Positions 32,840-35,452 of a stretch of 35,452 nucleotides of DNA are shown here, in pieces; within the stretch, counting starts at the first letter, position 1, and each line of letters opens with the position of its first letter. The notes beneath the pieces were generated by a model. That model was not told the DNA's origin. It searched no databases and was given only the letters and a program-made list of their open reading frames with translations. Source of the DNA: Rhodocyclaceae bacterium (GTDB lineage Bacteria; Pseudomonadota; Gammaproteobacteria; Burkholderiales; Rhodocyclaceae); assembly GCA_006218025.1 (NCBI GenBank), contig VBWA01000031.1:1-35452 (forward strand), written 5' to 3'. Position numbers and translations under genes: made by a program.

Positions 32840-33153
32840 TGCGGCAAGCCCGCGACCTTGCAGCCTTCCTTGGCGGCGCCGCCATCGGGGAACAGGTCGA
32901 ACAGCAGCGCGCTGTCGGCCTCGGGCATGTCGCCCTCTTCCTGCAGGGCCTTGATCAGGTTGCGCATGTTGGGGGTGTGGCCGTCTTCCTTGAACTTGGT
33001 GCGCAGGAAATTGACAATCTTCCAGTGCTGTTCGGTCATGGTGATGCCGCATTCAGCGGCGATGACCTGCACCGCTTCCTCGCTGAAATCGGGCTCCAGC
33101 AGGTAGCCGTAGTCGTCGACTTCTTTTTCAACGCCGTTGATCGTGTAACTCAT
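32815..33153 (-). CDS. DsrC/TusE-family protein lacking the penultimate cysteine
   Basis: This 112-aa protein has AGGAG seven bases before the ATG. Family features are MSYTINGVEKEVDDYGYLLE, TEQHWKIVNFLRTKFKEDGH and PNMRNLIKAL. Canonical DsrC has two C-terminal-arm cysteines: CysB, and 11 residues later the penultimate CysA that carries the trisulfide. Here CysB is present (Cys98 in EGCKVAGLPQP). The CysA position is Lys109, and the tail reads KGKGGY with three residues beyond it. It therefore cannot form the usual trisulfide and is not TusE, which keeps CysA; it is closer to the DsrC-like proteins considered regulatory. Downstream of the tandem TusA gene; flanked on both sides by hairpin repeats. 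Confidence 0.88.
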   Translation of the reverse strand: MSYTINGVEKEVDDYGYLLEPDFSEEAVQVIAAECGITMTEQHWKIVNFLRTKFKEDGHTPNMRNLIKALQEEGDMPEADSALLFDLFPDGGAAKEGCKVAGLPQPKGKGGY

Positions 33154-33168
33154 AAGTTTCTCCTCTCT

Positions 33169-33215
33169 GAATTAGTCACCCCTTCCCTCGGGAAGGGGCT
33201 GGGGGATGGGTCAAT
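33169..33215. repeat. Dispersed G-rich hairpin repeat, copy 2
   Basis: GAATTAGTCAC is followed by CCCCTTCCC (33179-33187) pairing with GGGAAGGGG (33190-33198), then CTGGGGGATGGG and TCAAT. It has the same architecture as the copy at 32740-32788, in the same orientation. The two copies bracket the DsrC-like gene. Confidence 0.7.
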
Positions 33216-33239
33216 CAAAAATCGATTTGAAGCAGGCCG

Positions 33240-33722
33240 TCAGGCCTTCTTCAAATAGAACTCGTGCACGCCGCGTCCGGACTCGTGCGAAAACACCAGT
33301 TCGGCGGCGCCGGCCTTGGCCCAGGACGTGATGTCGTCGGCCGAGCCGGGGCAATCGCTGACCAGTTGCAGCACCTCGCCGGGCTTCATGCCATCGAGCA
33401 GCTTCTTGGCCTGCACGATGGGGCCGGGGCAGGACACGCCGCGCATGTCCAGCGTCACGTGCGCGATCGGCGTGGCGTTGGCGCCGCCGGCACGCTGGAT
33501 CAGGTAGGCGCTCTTGTGGCCGGCCAGCTTCTCGCTGCCGAGCACGACATTGCCGGTGACCTTGGCCCAGGAAAATAGATCGTCCGCGGTACCAGGACAG
33601 TCGGAAATCAGGCGCAGGGTCTGGCCGGGTTGCAGGTCGTCGATAAGCTTCTTCGCGCCCAGGAGCGGCGCCGGACAGGGCAGGCCGCTGACATCGAGCG
33701 TCACGGTGGCAAGTTCAGACAT
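33240..33722 (-). CDS. Tandem two-domain TusA-like sulfur carrier
   Basis: This 160-aa protein is made of two TusA/SirA domains. The first (about 1-75) has LDVSGLPCPAPLLGAKKLID and the second (about 86-160) has LDMRGVSCPGPIVQAKKLLD. Both have the CPxP motif whose cysteine carries a persulfide, and both contain ISDCPGTADD or VSDCPGSADD, giving a second cysteine per domain. Single-domain TusA is about 80 aa, so this is a genuine duplication or fusion. A clear GAGGAG site precedes the ATG. TusA delivers sulfur to DsrE-type acceptors and DsrC in sulfur oxidisers. It lies 24 bases after the Cas6-like gene. Confidence 0.92.
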   Translation of the reverse strand: MSELATVTLDVSGLPCPAPLLGAKKLIDDLQPGQTLRLISDCPGTADDLFSWAKVTGNVVLGSEKLAGHKSAYLIQRAGGANATPIAHVTLDMRGVSCPGPIVQAKKLLDGMKPGEVLQLVSDCPGSADDITSWAKAGAAELVFSHESGRGVHEFYLKKA

Positions 33723-33746
33723 GAGGATCTCCTCGTGAATATCAGG

Positions 33747-34343
33747 TTATTCGCCGACGGCGACAACCGATTTATGCGGAATGAACAGACCGCATCCGAG
33801 CGCGCGATGCGCGCCAAGACCGGCCTCCTGCACAGCCAGGGAATCGGCGGCTCCCAAACCATGCAACATCAGGCTGAAACCACGCACCATGCCTTCTGCG
33901 GTGCGCAACTCGCGCGCCTTGCCGGTGACCAGTTGCGGCTTCAGGCCGCGCTCTGCGAGCGAGGACGTACAACGCTCAAGAAACACGATCTCGTCATCCG
34001 CGCCGACGCTGACGAAATGGGAATACACGACGCCACGCGCAGGAAACAGCGGCCGGACGCTGCTCGCGCCCACCGTCAGCACGGCGCCGTCCAGATCGAG
34101 CCGGGCGCCGGCCAGAGAGTCGGCGCTGGCGACACGGTGAATCGGCAGGCGCAAGGCCAACCGGCTGCGGCGACCGACAAAGCTCATGCCGTCATTGCCG
34201 CGCGCCAGGCCCGACAGCGGCAGGATGCCGGCCTCCGGCTCGTCATCGAACCAGGGCAAGGCACGGCGTACCGCGAGCGACAAGGCATAGACATGGTCGT
34301 CGCCCACGGTTCCGTCTTCAAACGAAAACACCACGTCGACCAT
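33747..34343 (-). CDS. Cas6/Cmx6-like protein (I-MYXAN type), no CRISPR nearby
   Basis: This 198-aa protein starts MVDVVFSFEDGTVGDDHVYA. It resembles the Cas6 variant called Cmx6 in motif order: ALPWFDDEPEAGILPLSG, the segment RRSRLALRLPIHRV, then VRPLFPARGVVYSHF, and a glycine-rich C-terminus HRALGCGLFIPHKSV with VQEAGLG before it. Cas6 proteins are RNA endonucleases that cut CRISPR repeats. No array or other cas gene is in the window, and the gene sits in an operon of sulfur carriers, so the annotation likely hides another function. The ATG at 34343 is chosen because the longer frame overlaps the 79-aa gene. The family call is from memory of the motif pattern. Confidence 0.7.
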   Translation of the reverse strand: MVDVVFSFEDGTVGDDHVYALSLAVRRALPWFDDEPEAGILPLSGLARGNDGMSFVGRRSRLALRLPIHRVASADSLAGARLDLDGAVLTVGASSVRPLFPARGVVYSHFVSVGADDEIVFLERCTSSLAERGLKPQLVTGKARELRTAEGMVRGFSLMLHGLGAADSLAVQEAGLGAHRALGCGLFIPHKSVVAVGE

Positions 34344-34372
34344 GACGGTGGAAGCCTCATCCGGCGCGTAAT

Positions 34373-34612
34373 TCAAACTGCTGCCCCTTCCTTGTCGGCC
34401 ACGCCCGGCTGCGCCGCGGCCCAGTCGCCGAGGACCTTGCCCCAACGCGCCGCGGTGACCGGATCGATGTCGAAAATGGTGAAGCGGCTGCCCTCGCGAA
34501 TGCGCGTGCGCAGCAGCGGCATGCCGCCGGCCTCGAAGACGAACTGTTGCAGTTCGATCTGCTGATTGCCGATGGGCACGCGAAACTTGTCGAGCGAGGT
34601 GACGGTATCCAA
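34373..34612 (-). CDS. Small unknown protein, TTG start (79 aa)
   Basis: This 79-aa protein begins at a TTG (34612) with AGGGA a few bases upstream; no ATG fits. The sequence DKFRVPIGNQQIELQQFVFE and REGSRFTIFDIDPVTAARWG suggests a small beta-rich fold ending in a helix. It is not recognised. It heads the six-gene cluster, 29 bases before the Cas6-like gene and 184 bases from dsrA on the other strand, so both operons share this control region. Confidence 0.75.
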   Translation of the reverse strand: MDTVTSLDKFRVPIGNQQIELQQFVFEAGGMPLLRTRIREGSRFTIFDIDPVTAARWGKVLGDWAAAQPGVADKEGAAV

Positions 34613-34704
34613 GGATTTCCCTTTTTGTGGAGGCGAACTATGGCACCAGCGACGGACAAACGACCATCACCGCGTGGGAGTGCAAGCATATAACCCTTTA
34701 GGGT

Positions 34705-34755
34705 AGGTAGAAATACCTTCCGGGAGTATGGTTTGTGCACCGCACAGACTCATAC
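34705..34755. promoter_or_regulatory. Nested dyads in the dsrA / sulfur-relay control region
   Basis: TGTGC (34734-34738) and GCACA (34742-34746) form a dyad with a three-base centre. It is nested in GTATG (34726-34730) and CATAC (34751-34755). A separate AGGTA (34705-34709) and TACCT (34714-34718) pair lies to the left. Symmetry between divergent operons suggests an operator. No -35/-10 pair could be placed with confidence. Confidence 0.5.
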
Positions 34756-34796
34756 CATCCTTCCATCGAGTTACCCCGACCACGAGGAGACAGACC

Positions 34797-35452
34797 ATGG
34801 CCAAGCCCATGCACCCAACACCGAACCTGGATCAACTGGAAAGCGGCCCCTGGCCGAGTTTTGTTACCGGCTTGAAGCGCCTGGCCAAGGACAAGGATTA
34901 CATGGTCGACGTTCTGGGCCATCTGGAACACTCCTACCAGACCCGCAAGGGCTACTGGAAGGGCGGCACCGTCGGCGTCATCGGCTACGGCGGCGGCGTG
35001 ATTCCGCGCTTCACCGAAATCAAGAATGAGAAAGGCGAAGCCGTCTTCAAGGATGCGGCCGAGTTCCACACCCTGCGCATCATGCCGCCCCCCGGCATGC
35101 ATTACGACACAGCCACCCTGCGCAAGTTCTGCGACATCTGGGACAAGCACGGTTCCGGCCTCATCGCGCTGCACGGCCAGTCCGGCGACATCATGATGCA
35201 GGGCTGCACCACCGAGAATGTACAGAAGGCCTGGGACGAAATCAACGAAATGGGCTTCGACATGGGCGGCGCCGGTCCGGCCGTGCGTACCTCGATGTCC
35301 TGCGTCGGCGCGGCGCGCTGCGAGCAGTCCTGCTACGACGAAGCCAAGGCGCACAAGAACGTGATCAACGCCTTCCTCGACGACATCCACCGCCCGGCCC
35401 TGCCCTACAAGTTCAAGTTCAAGTTCTCCGGCTGCGGCAACGACTGCATGAA
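34797..35452 (+). CDS. dsrA: Dissimilatory sulfite reductase alpha subunit (3' partial)
   Basis: The ATG at 34797 has GAGGAG nine bases upstream. The window holds the first 218 codons and the gene runs off the right edge. The product begins MAKPMHPTPNLDQLESGPWP and contains TRKGYWKGGTVGVIGYGGGV, HGQSGDIMMQGCTTENVQ and the segment SCVGAARCEQSCYDEAKAHK. It reaches YKFKFKFSGCGNDCM, the conserved region around the siroheme-linked [4Fe-4S] cluster. DsrAB in sulfur oxidisers runs in reverse, turning carrier-bound sulfur into sulfite. The reverse type is inferred from the betaproteobacterial setting and from neighbouring TusA/DsrC-like genes, not proved here. dsrB and the rest lie beyond the window. 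Confidence 0.93.
   Translation, partial: MAKPMHPTPNLDQLESGPWPSFVTGLKRLAKDKDYMVDVLGHLEHSYQTRKGYWKGGTVGVIGYGGGVIPRFTEIKNEKGEAVFKDAAEFHTLRIMPPPGMHYDTATLRKFCDIWDKHGSGLIALHGQSGDIMMQGCTTENVQKAWDEINEMGFDMGGAGPAVRTSMSCVGAARCEQSCYDEAKAHKNVINAFLDDIHRPALPYKFKFKFSGCGNDCM

Noticed and set aside
33747-34797. CRISPR array expected beside the Cas6-like gene
   Set aside because: No regularly spaced repeats of 25-40 bases were found here or elsewhere in the window; the only regular tandem repeat is coding (RTX).

Overview
The window looks like a chromosomal segment of a GC-rich betaproteobacterium, most like sulfur-oxidising Rhodocyclales/Sterolibacteriaceae relatives. This is inferred from the betaproteobacterial style of the fatty-acid and phenylacetate genes, and from a dissimilatory sulfite reductase alpha subunit (DsrA) starting at the right edge next to DsrC-, TusA- and DsrE-type sulfur-relay genes. 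Species cannot be named from this alone. No rRNA, tRNA, insertion sequence or CRISPR array was seen.

Layout. 1-2331: end of a large RTX-type calcium-binding repeat protein, cut by the left edge. 2517-3077: exported rhodanese-like protein. 7338-3161 (minus): operon etfB-etfA-membrane protein-acyl-CoA dehydrogenase, with a divergent TetR regulator (7470-8045) and an 11-bp inverted repeat between them. 14518-8241 (minus): a visibly less GC-rich block with a Ser/Thr-type protein kinase, a large TPR protein and a 982-residue lipoprotein; this is a candidate uncharacterised signalling island. 20277-14870 (minus): beta-oxidation operon acyl-CoA dehydrogenase-FadB-thiolase, closed by a strong terminator. 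21777-20447: PolB-like 3'-5' exonuclease and isochorismatase-family hydrolase, divergent from an IclR regulator. 23756-22682: four short genes, three of them joined by 4-bp overlaps. 23940-27273 (plus): secreted DsrE-like protein, DUF6279-type lipoprotein and YcaO. 30976-27296 (minus): paaABCDE, the multicomponent phenylacetyl-CoA epoxidase, with a promoter overlapped by a dyad. 34612-31205 (minus): six genes (79-aa protein, Cas6/Cmx6-like protein, tandem TusA, DsrC-like protein, 201-aa unknown, TauD-type dioxygenase) running divergently from dsrA.

How it fits together. The two acyl-CoA dehydrogenases pass electrons to ETF, and FadB and thiolase finish each beta-oxidation turn. The Paa epoxidase feeds phenylacetate into a related CoA-thioester route. 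At the right end, reverse-type DsrAB with sulfur carriers would oxidise stored or reduced sulfur to sulfite. The strongest candidate for something undescribed is the six-gene cluster beside dsrA. It joins a DsrC paralogue lacking the penultimate cysteine, a two-domain TusA, a Cas6-family protein without any CRISPR array in view, and an Fe(II)/2-oxoglutarate dioxygenase.
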